This document shows, in pieces, positions 22,560-33,590 of a stretch of DNA of 64,000 nt. The stretch lies in assembly GCA_029931535.1 (NCBI GenBank), contig JAQPZY010001405.1, forward strand, positions 1,945,001 through 2,009,000, given 5' to 3'. The translations under genes and the position numbers were made by a program. The first letter of the stretch is position 1; each line of letters opens with the position of its first letter. This DNA is from Margaritifera margaritifera. Lineage: Eukaryota; Mollusca; Bivalvia; Unionida; Margaritiferidae. The notes beneath the pieces are model-generated. The model had not been told where the DNA came from, made no database searches, and saw only the letters and a program-made list of their open reading frames with translations.

Positions 22560-23494
22560 TGATCTCTCATTTTTGGTCTCTGGTCTCTGATCACCAGAGA
22601 GTGCCAAGCGCCAAGCACGTAGTGATGTACACTAGTCTTCAGACTGGGCACCAGGTTTTGAACACCAGTTTAGGGGGAGGGATCAGTTCAATAACCCCCT
22701 TTTTTGTATATTTCTTTTCAGTCACCTTGAGGAATGGGCTTGAGTTTTTATGAACCGTTCAGTGGAAGGGATCAGGTCGACACCCCTCCTTTCTCAATGT
22801 TTCTGTTAAATCCCTATGGTGCTTCTAAACTCCCACCATCCATTGGTGAGTTGGTCATGTCTCCTTTTCCTGCCATGACACCATGGATGACTTTGCCATG
22901 ATTTGGTACACCAGGCACACCATAGATCATCCTTGCCTCCTCCAGCTTCATTATCAAGGAAAGGGGAAGAGGATTACCACTTGCCACCTCCTGCATCGAG
23001 AAGTAATCATCAGTCCCTTTCTCCAGGGAGAGAGGAACAGTGTGTTAGTCCCTTCCCCCTCCCCCAGCAAGTAGAGATAGGACAATGAACCTCTAATCAT
23101 AAAGTCCCTATCTTCAAGAATGTTGATGATACAAAATAGTCCTGCCTTACCCCAAGATCCAAGACAGCATGACAGACTGTCAATTTTGGTAGACACAGAT
23201 GAGTTCCCAGAAGAACCAGTCATGTCGGGTCCTTCTCTTCTTTTGGCATCTCCATCTTTGTAGGGTGACATAGGAGGAGGAAGTGTGGACCTTATAAGGC
23301 TGTAAACTGTCTTCTTGCCCCAGATCTGTGTTCAGAATCCTTGGCATGATTGGATGCTAGGATCCTCTCCAGTCTAGAGAGGCTCTCCAAGGCACAGCCT
23401 AAATTGGACTTGCTGTTGCTCGCTCACTCACTGATGGTGAGATAACTGACTCGGAAGTTGTGTTTAGGCCAAGAGGTAGTCAGACAGCAGAAGG

Positions 23495-24093
23495 GTGGAC
23501 TGTCCCCTCTTTTGTGCTTTGGCTCTTGGTTTCAGCCTTCAGCTACACAGTCCTTGGCCTCTTAAGCCCCCTACATTGGACTCAAGTACCTCCCTGGTAG
23601 GGATTTTGGCAGGGACCTGTGCCCATCACCCTGTGAAGGCTTTTGAGGCTTTGGAACTGAAAGCTCGGAAACTAGTTGCCATTGCTTTGCATGCAAATAT
23701 TTTTATGGCTGCCTCCTTCAGTCTGTTGAAGGGGAATCATTATCTCTGGTTGCATTGCAGAGATATTTGGAGGCCATTTCCAAGATATTGAGACATGTGC
23801 TGTCAATGTCCATGGTGTCCTGTGCAGATGTGACCATGGAGATGACAAAGGTTTTGCTGGAATACAGCAAAAGCCTTTTGCAGGCTGACCTTCTTGATGT
23901 GAAAACATTATTCAGAAGGCTAATCGCTATAGTTAAGGCCTTCGTAGACTTGATGGATCAGCAACATTGGTCCCTCACTACGATACTGGGCCTGGCTAAA
24001 CTGGCAGAGAAATGCCCAATCATGGAAGGTCCACAGTTCTTTCAAATAAAACATTTTAAGCAGGGGAACCAACAACCATCAGACCCAGTTTAA
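23495..24093 (+). pseudogene. gag-like ORF remains of DIRS element
   Basis: Two overlapping plus frames cover it. The first ends 'ALELKARKLVAIALHANIF', then 'AASFSLLK'. After a frameshift near 23760 the second reads 'RYLEAISKILRHVLSMSM', then 'ADVTMEMTKVLLEYSKSLL' and 'LFRRLIAIV'. The helical, Leu/Ala/Lys-rich text resembles the C-terminal part of DIRS ORF1 proteins, which I recall only in general form. It sits upstream of DIRS-type motifs, which supports the reading. It could instead be an unrelated degraded ORF. Confidence 0.5.
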
Positions 24094-24289
24094 AACCCCT
24101 TTTTGCCCATCTTTCTCATGATGAGGTAGCTGGAAAGGCCAGGTGATGAAGTCTGTAAACCCATCTCCCTTCCCTCAGGAAGGATGCAATCATCCCTAGG
24201 GACTTGCACACTCTCCTGTCAAGTTCTCCTCTTCTCAACATTCCAGTAAGTGCCAGATTGAACACCAGTTGGTAGCAGAGACAATTTTT

Positions 24290-24562
24290 TTCTGGGGGGA
24301 AGGCCAAAGGTAGACTTGTTTGCAGCAAGGCTGAACAACAAGGAGGAGTGAAATTTATGCTTTCTTAGTGGATAAGGGTTGTTTAAAGTTCAATGGTAAC
24401 TATGATTCAGTCCTTCTTCTTTGTTAACCTGGGTTTCTGGCCAAGAATCAGCTACCTTCACTAGCTCCTGTTTCTATTGAAATCCCCAGTCTAAATTGTA
24501 TCTTTTCTGGAGATGATCAAGATAGACTCCTTTGCCCAGTTACAGCTTTACAGTTCTATCAG
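24290..24562 (+). pseudogene. Post-RNase H and tyrosine-recombinase remains of DIRS element
   Basis: 'GRPKVDLFAARLNN' at about 24300-24343 ends at a stop. About 100 bp later another frame gives 'FLAKNQLPSLAPV', 'IPSLNCIFS' and 'DRLLCPVTALQFY' (about 24518-24558). In DIRS recombinases a 'lpAL...DR-LCPVRALr-Yl' block occurs in the N-terminal half of the catalytic domain. The catalytic Arg-His-Arg-Tyr residues are not present because the sequence stops at the junction with array F5. Confidence 0.7.
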
Positions 24563-25130
24563 ATGCCAAGTGAGTTTATTGTATGGCTCTGCTTCCATTG
24601 TGCATTGTCTGATGCATGTCGTGCGTCGTGTGTATCATCAAAATCTCGGACGAGTTCAAGAATGAGCATGATCCATTGACATTAATGAGGTGATCATGCA
24701 TCTGATGGGTTAATCTTTGTTATCACTAAGGTTTGATAATAAACATACAAGTGATGTGATTATGCAACTGATTGTCAGAGCTTGTTACCACTCTGGAGGC
24801 TGCATTTCTGATCCCATTTTGATCAAACTTTGAATATATGCTTATATCATTAAGATATCAGATGTGTTTGATAATGAGCAAGATCAATGCATACTGATTA
24901 GGTGATCTTGCATTAAATTGGCTGGGCTTGTTACCCCTCAGGAAGCTACATTTCTGATCTGATTTTAATCAAATTTGAAATGTAGTCTTATATCATCAAG
25001 ATATTGAATGGGTTTGATAATGATCAAGATCCACACATATTAATGGTGTAATCTTACATATAATTGGCTGACCTTGCTTCCACTGTGGAGGCCAAAATAG
25101 CAGTTTGCATATGAAACCAAGGGATGTAAC
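24563..25130. repeat. Tandem-core array, family F5, copy 1
   Basis: It starts abruptly in the head ('gccaagtgagtttattgtat') against DIRS sequence. Cores of about 145 bp repeat 'gtttgataatgagcaagatc', 'cacatattaatgaggtgatc', 'tgcatctgattggctgagc', 'gttaccactctggaggc' and 'tttctgatctgattttgatc'. The same family occurs at 57236-58540 and 62991-63400. Confidence 0.75.
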
Positions 25131-25963
25131 TTATGATCAGGTCTATTGAGGATCGCAGGTTTTGGGTTGTGAAGAGTGTTCTCCCTCTTTGAAAACATTT
25201 TTTAACTGTAAAATATTATATTTTAGAATGACGAATTCAATACAACAAAGTTGTATAAATTAGCAAATAATTCAGAGATTAAATTGAATAATCTGTAATT
25301 TAAAGCTGAAGAATATACATAAAATAAAAATAAATCATAAAAATAACAAAAGAAAAATTCTTTAGTATATACAATATTTTATATATAATGTTGGGAAATA
25401 TATATTGACCTGTTCTGCTTTTCTCCTGAACCACTTCTAAATTTAATTACTCTCATTAACATAAATATACGGACCCTCCAATTTTCTAACTGCCAACCCT
25501 ACAAACTATCAGACCATAAAACAGAATTTAAAAAACGAAACAAAAAAACAACTAACACATTCCAATTTTTCTGAATGTTGTGACCAGACCACATTTCATT
25601 TTGTTCATGGTAACATTATTAAACCTCATGCCTCATGCTTGCAATATTTGTTAATGCCTCCTGGACATAGAATAGAAAGCATGATTCTATAATGGCTGCC
25701 TTTGTTTGCAGTTTGCTAATCATGCTCAGTTCAGATTTACAGGAACTTGTATCAGACTAATGCAAATTATTTAAGTAATTGAATAGAGGGTATATATCTA
25801 ACTATTGGAAAACATTGTGTTGTTGAGTAATGCTGACAAGATCTTTTTTCAAAGGAATTAAATTAGGTCATGCAACTGTGGTTCACATTCTTATTTTCAC
25901 CAATCAATATAATTTTTTTTAACATGAAACTGGAAACACTTGTGTTTTTTTTTCACCTAATAG
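25131..25963. other. AT-rich presumed intron
   Basis: No repeat or gene is recognised. A poly-T tract at 25943-25953 precedes the AG at 25962-25963. Confidence 0.4.
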
Positions 25964-26061
25964 ACAGTGTGGCAACTAAGTCCTCCAGACTTTTCTTTCC
26001 ACTCCAGTTTCACTGCATGTATGAATTTGCTTTCACAACCTTACAGTTGTCAGTTGCACAG
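25964..26061 (+). CDS. Possible second exon, phase-compatible with 20372-20522
   Basis: A 98-bp block follows a T-rich acceptor ('tttttttcacctaatag') and precedes a usable donor (GTAAATGA). Joining the leftover G of the upstream exon to its first two bases gives GAC (Asp). The frame then reads 'SVATKSSRLFFPLQF', 'HCMYEFAFTTLQL' and 'SVAQ', open to the donor. Another frame is also open and composition is only mildly coding-like, so this is much weaker than the first exon. It could be a chance splice-bounded frame within a 128-codon ORF. Confidence 0.3.
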
Positions 26062-26214
26062 GTAAATGATATTGGGCCAACTTGGGTCTCTTGCTTATTC
26101 AGACCTCCAGTTATTATTGGAGGAGGGAATAATCTCCTTGGTCTGGGGACTAGCTACAGGAAAAGATATAGCAATGCAATAATAGCAAGCAAGCAATACA
26201 TAACTAAAATTAGT

Positions 26215-26715
26215 TGCCCCCTCCCCAAACAACTACATTTCTGCACAGTAACTTGAGTTCTCTACAATCTAGTTATAAAACTTTGTGGATGGCTTGCACT
26301 TGGTATAAGGAAGAACCCTGTTGATTTCGGAGACCAAAGGTCAAGGTCACAGACTGAAAGAATAAAAATGGCTTCAATAAAACAACATTAGTTCTACGTG
26401 ACATACCTGAACCAAACTTTGTGAATGGTTTGCACTTGAAGTAAAGAAGAAGTCTACTGTTTGGCGATCAAAAGGTAAAAGGTCATGGTCACAGTCACTG
26501 AAAGAATAAAATCGGTTTCAGCACAATAACATAAGATCTACATCACAGACCTGGGCCAAATTTTATGTATGGTTTGCACTTAAGATAAGGAAGAAATCTA
26601 AATATAGGTCAAAGGTCAAGGTCATTCTGACTGATAGAAGAAAATTGGTTCTGCACAAAATCTTAGTAGAATAGTAATAAACTTGGAGCAGGGATACTGT
26701 GTGCCTTTCATGGTA
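26215..26715. repeat. Tandem-core array, family F3, copy 1
   Basis: Cores of about 130 bp carry 'aaactttgtg-atggtttgca', 'cttg--gtaaggaagaa', 'ggtcaaaggtcaaggtca' and 'ctgaaagaa-aaaaatgg'. The tail 'gtgcctttcatggtactctt' ends near 26705. The copy has about three cores and no clear head. Confidence 0.75.
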
Positions 26716-27345
26716 CTCTTGTTAGTAAAGTGTACACATATAGGGTAGGGGCAAAATAACTCGTTTAGAAATAAAGAAATTTAAAAGTCTGTTAAACAGA
26801 GATAATTATGAATTTGTACCAAGCCTGTGTAACAAGCATTTAGATTTTTTGAAATTGCATCATGTGGCATAGAAAACTAAAAGTTATAGTTCATAACACC
26901 AGATAGGATTAACTTATGAATGCATGTGACCTTTTTTAACAATATTTATAAAAAGTGGTTAAAATATAGGTCTGTTATTTATTTCTAGAGATTTGTTTTT
27001 ATTTTCATAACTATTTGTAATTATAAGAATTTTACTTCATATTTTACAGGAAGCTTGAAAATTGATTACACACTATACATCAACTTCATTTGTTTCCCGA
27101 CAGCTGTTCATGCACTGTATAATCGATTTTTTAAATTTCATGTCACAGATATGCCTGTTTTAATTGATTTACAAAATAAAATAAAAATATAAAATTTGAA
27201 TTGCACATGTGAAAAACCTCACAATACCTTTGCTATGCTTCCATCACGTTTCTGTAGCTTAATTTCTGGTGTTTCATCTGCTGTTTGGAACTTTGATTCC
27301 TTTCCTCAACGTTCATTGTCTTCAGTTTTATTGTTCCCTGCCTTT
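26716..27345. other. AT-rich stretch without recognised feature
   Basis: No coding or repeat signal beyond A/T-rich runs. Confidence 0.4.
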
Positions 27346-28720
27346 TCGAATAAAAGGGGCAGAAATAATATTTTTGTTTTGTTCATCTGTCGGTCCATCT
27401 GTGCATCCATCACACTTTTGTTTCTGTTCTGTAAGGTCAAAAAAAAATATGTGTTTCCTATTGCACTGGTTTTAAATCTAGAGTAGGCAGATAGGTTTTT
27501 TTATATTTATTTATTTTTAACAATGTTTCAAGCACTTCAAAGTATTGGGCAAAACCGGCTTAGTTAGATGCACAAAATCAATTTCAGCAATGTGATTTTT
27601 TGGGGGGCGGGTGGTGGTAAAAAGTGCTAGGGTCAGCAATGAGAAACGGGGACAGTCGGCAGACTGGAAACAGACATTATTGTTTTTTTTGGCCTCAGTT
27701 TAAAGTCAGCTGTGATTTAAGGAATCAAACTTGGTAGTTATACGTCATCGTTAAAAGGTGTGTCATGTACCACATTTTGAGTCCTATCTTGAATATCAAG
27801 ATCAGGGCTCTGTATTTTGTCTCTTCCATTATGCTTTCCCATCTACTCCATAACCTTAAAGCCATTTGAGGTTACGGGATGAAACTTGGTATAATTGTAC
27901 ATCATCACTAGAAGGTGTGTTGCATATCACATTTGGGGTCCTATCTTAAAGATCCAAGGTCATGTTCCAATATTTTTCATTTTCAAAATTTTCCCTTTTG
28001 CTTCAAAACTTTAAAGCCATTTTAGATTAAGGGATGAAACTTGGTTTACATATACACCATCACTAGAAAGTCTGTTGTGTTCAAACTGGGGGTGCTATCT
28101 TCAAAGTCAAGGGTCACATTTCAGTATTTTACTTTTTCCATCACGCTTTCCCTTTTGCTCTGTAACTTTAAAGCTGTTTGAGATTGAGGAATGAAACTTT
28201 GTATACTTGTACATCATCACTAAAAGGTGTGTCATATACCACATTGGGGGGGGGGGTGTCTCTGCAAGGTCATGGTTGCAGCTCAGTATTTGGCTAAATA
28301 TTTTAAATGTTTTCCTTTCCTTTCCCCTCTCCTCTTCAACTTTAAAGGCATTTGAGATCAGTGGATGAAATTATACATACTCATACATCATCATTAGAAG
28401 GTGTTTCTGACGGTCACTGCTCAATATTTTAATTTTCCAGCACAATTTCCTTTCAGCTTTATTGTTTTAAAGCTGTTTGGGATTAAGGTATTAGTATGTA
28501 ACTGTGGATACTTATACATCTTCATTAGAAGGTTTCTCAAATACTACATTGGGGTCAAGGTCTTGAAGGTCAAGATTATGGCTCAGTATAATTAGGTTTC
28601 AATCATTCCTTTCCACTCTCTAATTTTGGAGACTTTTGTGATTTCGGGATGAAACTTGGTATACCTATATATTTACATCAGTACAGATTATTCTATAATG
28701 ATATTTTAACCCTTACTGTC
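27346..28720. repeat. Tandem-core array, family F4, copy 1
   Basis: The head-like 'ttcatctgtcggtccatctg' is near 27382. Cores of about 150 bp repeat 'taaagccatttgagatta', 'gggatgaaacttggtatac', 'acatcatcactagaaggtgt' and 'ccacattggggtcctatc', 'aaggtca'. A 263-bp MITE (27433-27695) interrupts the first core; a G10 run lies at about 28244. Confidence 0.75.
27433..27695. mobile_element. AGGCCA-ended MITE, copy 1, in array F4
   Basis: It matches 57513-57772. The left end reads aggtcaaaaaaaaatatgtg and the right end, reverse complemented, starts aggccaaaaaaaa. Shared interior text includes 'cctattgcactggtttta', 'gcaaaaccggct', 'cagcaatgtgatttt' and a G-rich run. Array text joins across it ('ttctgttctgta' to 'tttaaag'). 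Confidence 0.75.
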
Positions 28721-29290
28721 TGTTGGTTAGACAGGTTGTGGAACTACTTTTGTACACTGAAAATATTACTTAGTATTATGAAAGAACACCATAACCTGTT
28801 GAACATGTGGTTTAGTAACAGCTGATGGTCAATCCCTGTTTAATAATCCTGAATAGATATTAGATTTGATAAGCAGGCAGGGAGCGCTGTTTGAACTCAC
28901 TTTGGCTTTAAATGCAAGATGATGGTGATGTTAAGCATTAGCAATATGCCATAGAAGCTTCGATGGTATGAGCTATTCTGGAGGGGTTACTAGTAATCTC
29001 GCCACACATGAAAGTTGGTAATTACTCATCTTTAATTTGAAAACTGTCATTACTTACCTATCCATACGCATAATCCTTCTCATTTTGTCCTAAAATAAGT
29101 AGAAACACGGCTGACAGAAGATGTTATTTATTATTAATAAAAACTTGCAGGCTCAGCAAATTACATGTATGTTGACAGTTGGTCTCCCATTGGTTTAAAA
29201 ATTGTTCCTTTGGTAGCAGTACATATCAATACATATTGCAATACAACCATTTATATCACAATATATCCCAGTATGATTTCAGCTGGCAAT
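28721..29290. other. Stretch between two F4 arrays
   Basis: Unique-looking DNA; no coding frame or element ends are seen. Confidence 0.4.
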
Positions 29291-30330
29291 ACTCACCTGT
29301 GTCTTTAGGAGATGTGTTGTGAACCTTTTCAAGGTCAAGGTCACAGGTCAGTATTGTAAGTTATCCATCACACTTTCTTTTCCAGTCCATAACTTGAGAT
29401 CTGTTTGCGATTAAGGGATGCAAATTGATGTGCAGATATGTCAGCATTAGCAGGTGTGTTGTGTACCACATGGGGAGTCTTATCTTCAAGGTCAATGCCA
29501 TGTTGAATTTTCCTTTACACTTTTCATTCCACTCTCTAATTGTATAGCCATTTGAGATGAAGGGACGAAAGTTGGTATAACAATACATCATCACTAATAG
29601 TTGTGTCGCATACCACATTGGAGAGGGAGCCGCAGTAGCTCAGTGGTTAGCATGACGGACTCACGACCGAAAGGGTGTGGTTTCCGATCCTACCATTGTA
29701 CCAGCCTGGGTCAGCTACCATGGTGTGTCCCTGAGCAAGGCACTTTACTCTAATTGCCTCGACACTAAATAACCTGCTTGTTGCTGTGCCGTAAAGCACC
29801 AAACCAAACTGAACCAAAAAGCCCCATTGGAGGTCCTATGTTCAAGATCAAGGTCACAATCTGTATTTTATATTTTAATAATATTTGCCCTTCAGCTTTC
29901 TAACTTAATAGCTGTTTAAGATAAATAGATGAAGATTGGTATGCTGATACTTGTCACTAGAAGATGTCTTGCATTGCATGTTTGGGGTCATATTCTCAAG
30001 ATCAAGGTCACAGGTCAATATTCTAAGTTTTTTGTTTGTTTGTTTGTTTCTGCTTTATATCATAAAAGCTGTTGAGATATAACCACAGTACAATTATGCT
30101 TTCAGTTTGATGGCATCTCATGTATCACAGTCAAGGTTTTTACCTTCAAAGTCAAGATCACTGATAATTTTTGCAAAAACCACTTCTGCACTTTTCCTCA
30201 AATACCCTTTGAGATAGGGCAATGAAACTTGGTTACATTCCATGTTTGCTCAGTAACTTTACAGCTCGGTCTTCAATATCATAGTCCAATTTCATTGTTG
30301 TAAACTTTTGTGTCCTCTCAACATGGTAGG
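29291..30330. repeat. Tandem-core array, family F4, copy 2
   Basis: Same core wording as copy 1 ('aaggtcaaggtcacaggtca', 'catcacactttcttttccag', 'gatgtgttgtg'). It has become more diverged toward 30200. A SINE with a duplicated 8-base target is nested at 29624-29824, and TTTG repeats lie at about 30030-30048. Confidence 0.7.
29624..29824 (+). mobile_element. tRNA-derived SINE, family S3, full copy with target duplication
   Basis: The head carries 'tagctcagtggttag' (A box) and 'ggtttccgatcc' (B box, 29679-29690). The body reads 'gtgtccctgagcaaggcact', then 'ctaattgcctcgacac', and the tail 'tgctgtgccgtaaagcacc' is followed by 'aaaccaaactgaaccaaaa'. The string cattggag lies at 29616-29623 and at 29825-29832, and array F4 reads through when the SINE is removed. 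Confidence 0.88.
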
Positions 30331-30984
30331 CAGGGGATAAAAAAATTCATTGAATTTGCTTGTTTAATTCTGTTTGTGCCTTTCAGCCTCCTTTTTTTTA
30401 ACAGCTATCTTTTATATCCATTCAGTGTCAGATTTACAAACACTTTTGGAAAAATTAAGTTGCAGTTGAGAAGGATGTGTGTTAGAATTAGTTCCCTTGA
30501 GAGCCTTTATATGTTAAATAAATAGGGATTGTTAGTGTGTGCAGAATCTGTAAGTAGAGATGTATTGGGGCTCAGTAAAGGTTTCATATATAATGTTAGT
30601 GTTGTAGAATTTGCTCCTAGTTGAATGAGTCATATTTGAAAAATCAAAAGGATACAACAAGAGGGTTTAAATTTCATTATGACTGTACATGCACTGTGTA
30701 CATGTTCCTCAAATGTTAGCAGGCCTTCTAATTATCACCCTTGACTGGAGGTTATCCCATGCCTTTTCAACCCAGACTTTTGAGTTAATCTACATAATTT
30801 GTGGATGAAATTGTATCTTTGAAGCAACAGAGTACCTTCACTCATTTGCAAACATAAATTTAACTTTTATTTTAATTCTCTGTCTCAGTGTCATTGTCAA
30901 AGTGTCCAATTAAAACAGGTGTCTGCCAAAGTGTCCAAGTGTCCAGTTAAAACAGGTGTCTGCCTAATTATCCTCACGCTTTAG
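30331..30984. other. AT-rich stretch with a small duplicated phrase
   Basis: Contains 'gtccaattaaaacaggtgtc' and 'gtccagttaaaacaggtgtc' at about 30902-30962, a short two-copy tandem. No gene was recognised. Confidence 0.4.
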
Positions 30985-31436
30985 TGGGAGATATTGTGGT
31001 ACCTTTTCTATGTCCATCTGTTCATCTATCCATCCATTACCACATAGCCTATTTAATGGCTAGGTGGAATTTCATGCAACTTTAAAGTTGAGGTTGTCCT
31101 TGGGGTGACCATCTGCAAGTGGGGGGGAGGGGGTCCTTGGTTCCCACCCCTGTGTGGTCTCTGGTAGGGGATCAAAGGACAGATGTGCCAAAATTTCAAT
31201 TGCAATGACATTTTCAAATACTTTCTGACCAGACTTCATATATGCAGTGACACATAGAAGACACATCATATATATATGATTGATTTTGCATTTATGACCC
31301 CAGGGTCACTGTCTGTGGGTGGGGGTAAGTACCAGGGGTTGGGAGCTGGGGGGGGGGGAGGGCAGGGAAAGATTGGTGGGGAATTTGAATATGCAAAGAA
31401 AAGCATGTTTATGTTAAATAACTTTTTAGATACACT
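30985..31436. repeat. Short tandem-core element (family F9) with G-rich run
   Basis: The head-like 'tgtccatctgttcatctatc' leads to phrases of array type. Near 31335-31382 the plus strand has several close G runs (up to about 12 G) and could form a G-quadruplex. A mirrored 'cttggttcccacccctg' block lies at 31136-31152. The family boundary is approximate. Confidence 0.4.
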
Positions 31437-32515
31437 GGTCACAGATCAGGAGAGCTTATAGGATGGTCTGTTGTCCATCATCCATCTGTCATCTGTCCAT
31501 TAGCACAAACTTTGTTATTGCTGCTTCTCCTAAACTACTTGGAGGATTGCCATGAAACTTTATGCACACATTCATCCCATGGTCTAGTTGGTCCTAAATG
31601 TAAATGGTGCAGCTTGGATGTCCAATATGGCTGCCGTCTTGGCCCTCTTGAAAATCTTGTTATTGCTACTCCTCCTGAAAGGATGGTCATATCAATATGA
31701 GTATCCACTAAAAGACTTCTTATGATGTCTAGTTGGTCTTAAATGAAAATGGTGCTGATCAGATGTCAAATATGGATGCCACAGTAGTCATCTTGAAAAT
31801 CGTGTTATTACTACTATTCCTGAATGAAAAGTCATACTGACATGGGCTTTTCACCAGAAGACTTCTTATGATGTCTGGTTGGACCTCTATGAAAAAGATG
31901 CCACTCAGACATCCAGTATGGCCACTACAGTGGCTATCTTGAAAATCTTGTTATCACTACTCTTGAATAGAAAGTAATTTTGACATGGGGTTTTCATCAG
32001 AAGAGTTCTTAGAGTGGTTAGTTGGTCCTGAATTAAAATAATGCAAAATGGCTCTCAGTATGGCCACCATCGTAGTCATCTTGAAAATATTGTTATCTCT
32101 ACTCCTTCCAAATGGATGGCCAGATCAATGCGGGGTTTTCACCAGTAGACTTCTTATGATACCTAGTTGGTCCTAACTGAAAATGGTCCCAATCGTTCAT
32201 TCAATATGGCTACCATGATTGCTGTCTTGAAAATCTTGTTGTCACTACTCCCTTTGAATGGATGGTCATCTTGACATTGGATTTTCACCAAAAGACTTCT
32301 AATGATGTCTACGTGGTCCTAAATGAAAATGGTGCCAATCTGACATTCAACTTGGCCACAGCAGCTAATTTGAAAATCTTGTAACCCCTGAAGAATATCA
32401 CAGATACTTTCAACACTCAGCAGTTAAAAGGAAGAAAAGGTCTTGTCTTGGAAAATTCTTCCAAGAAATTCTTTTTGGCCAGTAGAGCATCAGTCCTTTC
32501 AAGGAATCTTGTTAA
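31437..32515. repeat. Tandem-core array element, family F2, copy 2
   Basis: The head is diverged ('gagcttataggatggtctgt' at 31452) and the cores are identical in wording to 7983-9175. The tail 'ggccagtagagcatcagtcc' then 'tttcaaggaatcttgtt' aligns with the end fixed by the LINE-A insertion. About eight cores. Confidence 0.8.
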
Positions 32516-33403
32516 CGAGTCAATTAATTCTATATTAAAGGAAGCATATTGTTTGCTTAGTTCTTATGGTTCGTATATTAAGGACACTTGACTTGAGGAA
32601 CACAAATGTTGTCATTTACAGACAGGTGTTTGTATAAAGTTAAATGTGTAACAGAAGAAAATGGATTACCAAATGTCTTTAATAATCAAGTGTCCTTTAA
32701 TCTGCCACAACAGGTGTTAATGTACTACTTACCTTGGTAGCTACTTTAATAAAGTAAAATGTGAATACAGTATACCACCACTTTAAAGTTACATCATCAA
32801 TAAAATGGATGAAATGTGGAATAAATTTAGTCAGCAGTTCTCCAGAAGAATTTTTGTGCGTACCAGCTAAGGGTAAGTGACAGTTGCCCCATGCAAACTT
32901 TCTCAGAAAAGCTTTTATGTAGTCTTTTTTTAAAAAGCAACAGGCCCCATGGGTTCCCATGTAAGATAATAGACAATCCTGGCTCCCTAGCATAGAGGCT
33001 ATTCTGTTTTTAGTACAGTGGTAGGATGAAATCACATGTAAGGGTAAGGAAGCTGAAATTAGTCCCTTATGGAGCCCCTATTCACTGGTATTGTAATAGC
33101 TTACTGCTGATTGCCTATTTCACATTCAGTGCAGATTCATTCATAAAATCGCTGATAGTATCCATGTAGAAACAACCCATAATGATCCCATGAATCTCAG
33201 TATACCTTGGTACATGTACATTTGATATGTTGTATATGGATATGATGCAACCCAGGACGAGCTTGAATCAAATATAAATTTATTTTTATGCTTTTTATCT
33301 ATTTATTAATTTGTGTTTGAAGAATTGCTACCTCTGTGTTCATATATGCATTACATATTCATATTTACTAGAAGGTCACAAAAACACAAGATATTAGGTT
33401 GTT
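32516..33403. other. Stretch with one minus-strand exon-like block
   Basis: Mostly unique AT-rich DNA. It holds the longest non-repeat minus frame of the region (32697-33035). See the separate entry at 32733-32866. Confidence 0.4.
32733..32866 (-). CDS. Weak minus-strand exon candidate
   Basis: On the minus strand 'cacttacccttag' is followed by 134 bp and a strong donor, GTAAGT. With two leading bases the frame is open for 44 codons: 'THKNSSGELLTKFIPHF', 'FIDDVTLKWWYTVF', 'FYFIKVATK'. The aromatic-rich text is not recognisable and the acceptor is short, so this may be a chance frame. It would belong to a gene opposite in strand to the other exon candidates. Confidence 0.2.
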
Positions 33404-33590
33404 TTGTTCGTTTTAACGGCACTTTTAAAACATTATTGGCTATATTATGCTGAGGATGTGGGAGCTAAGTGCATTTACCAAGGACACCTCAAGGCAGCTG
33501 ACCTGGGCTGGCCTCGGTGTGTATTGAACCAGCAACCCTTGGATTATGAGTCTGATGCTGTACTAACTACGCTACCATGGCTACCCACAA
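33404..33590 (-). mobile_element. tRNA-derived SINE, family S2, minus copy
   Basis: Reverse complemented, it shows a tRNA-like head ('gtagcgtagttagtacagca', an anticodon arm around 'gactcataatcc', a B-box-like 'ggttcaataca'), then the S2 body ('gcacttagctcccacatcct', 'cagcataatatagccaata', 'aagtgccgtt'). The anticodon position would read CAT. Confidence 0.75.

Larger units (their letters stand above)
22560..24562 (+). mobile_element. DIRS-like tyrosine-recombinase retrotransposon remnant
   Basis: This is a GC-richer island containing a gag-like segment (23495-24093), a post-RNase H segment 'GRPKVDLFAARLNN' (about 24300-24343) and a tyrosine recombinase segment ending at the start of array F5. 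The RT and most of RNase H, expected between gag and the 'VDLFA-RLN' motif, are missing, so there is an internal deletion. The left limit is uncertain and could be nearer 22840. The 'VDLFASRLN' and 'LCPVRAL' phrases are typical of DIRS/Ngaro elements. Confidence 0.7.

Noticed and set aside
23495..24093. A host gene exon cluster in the GC-richer island
   Set aside because: Downstream VDLFAARLN and DRLLCPVTAL text identify the island as a DIRS-like retrotransposon remnant.
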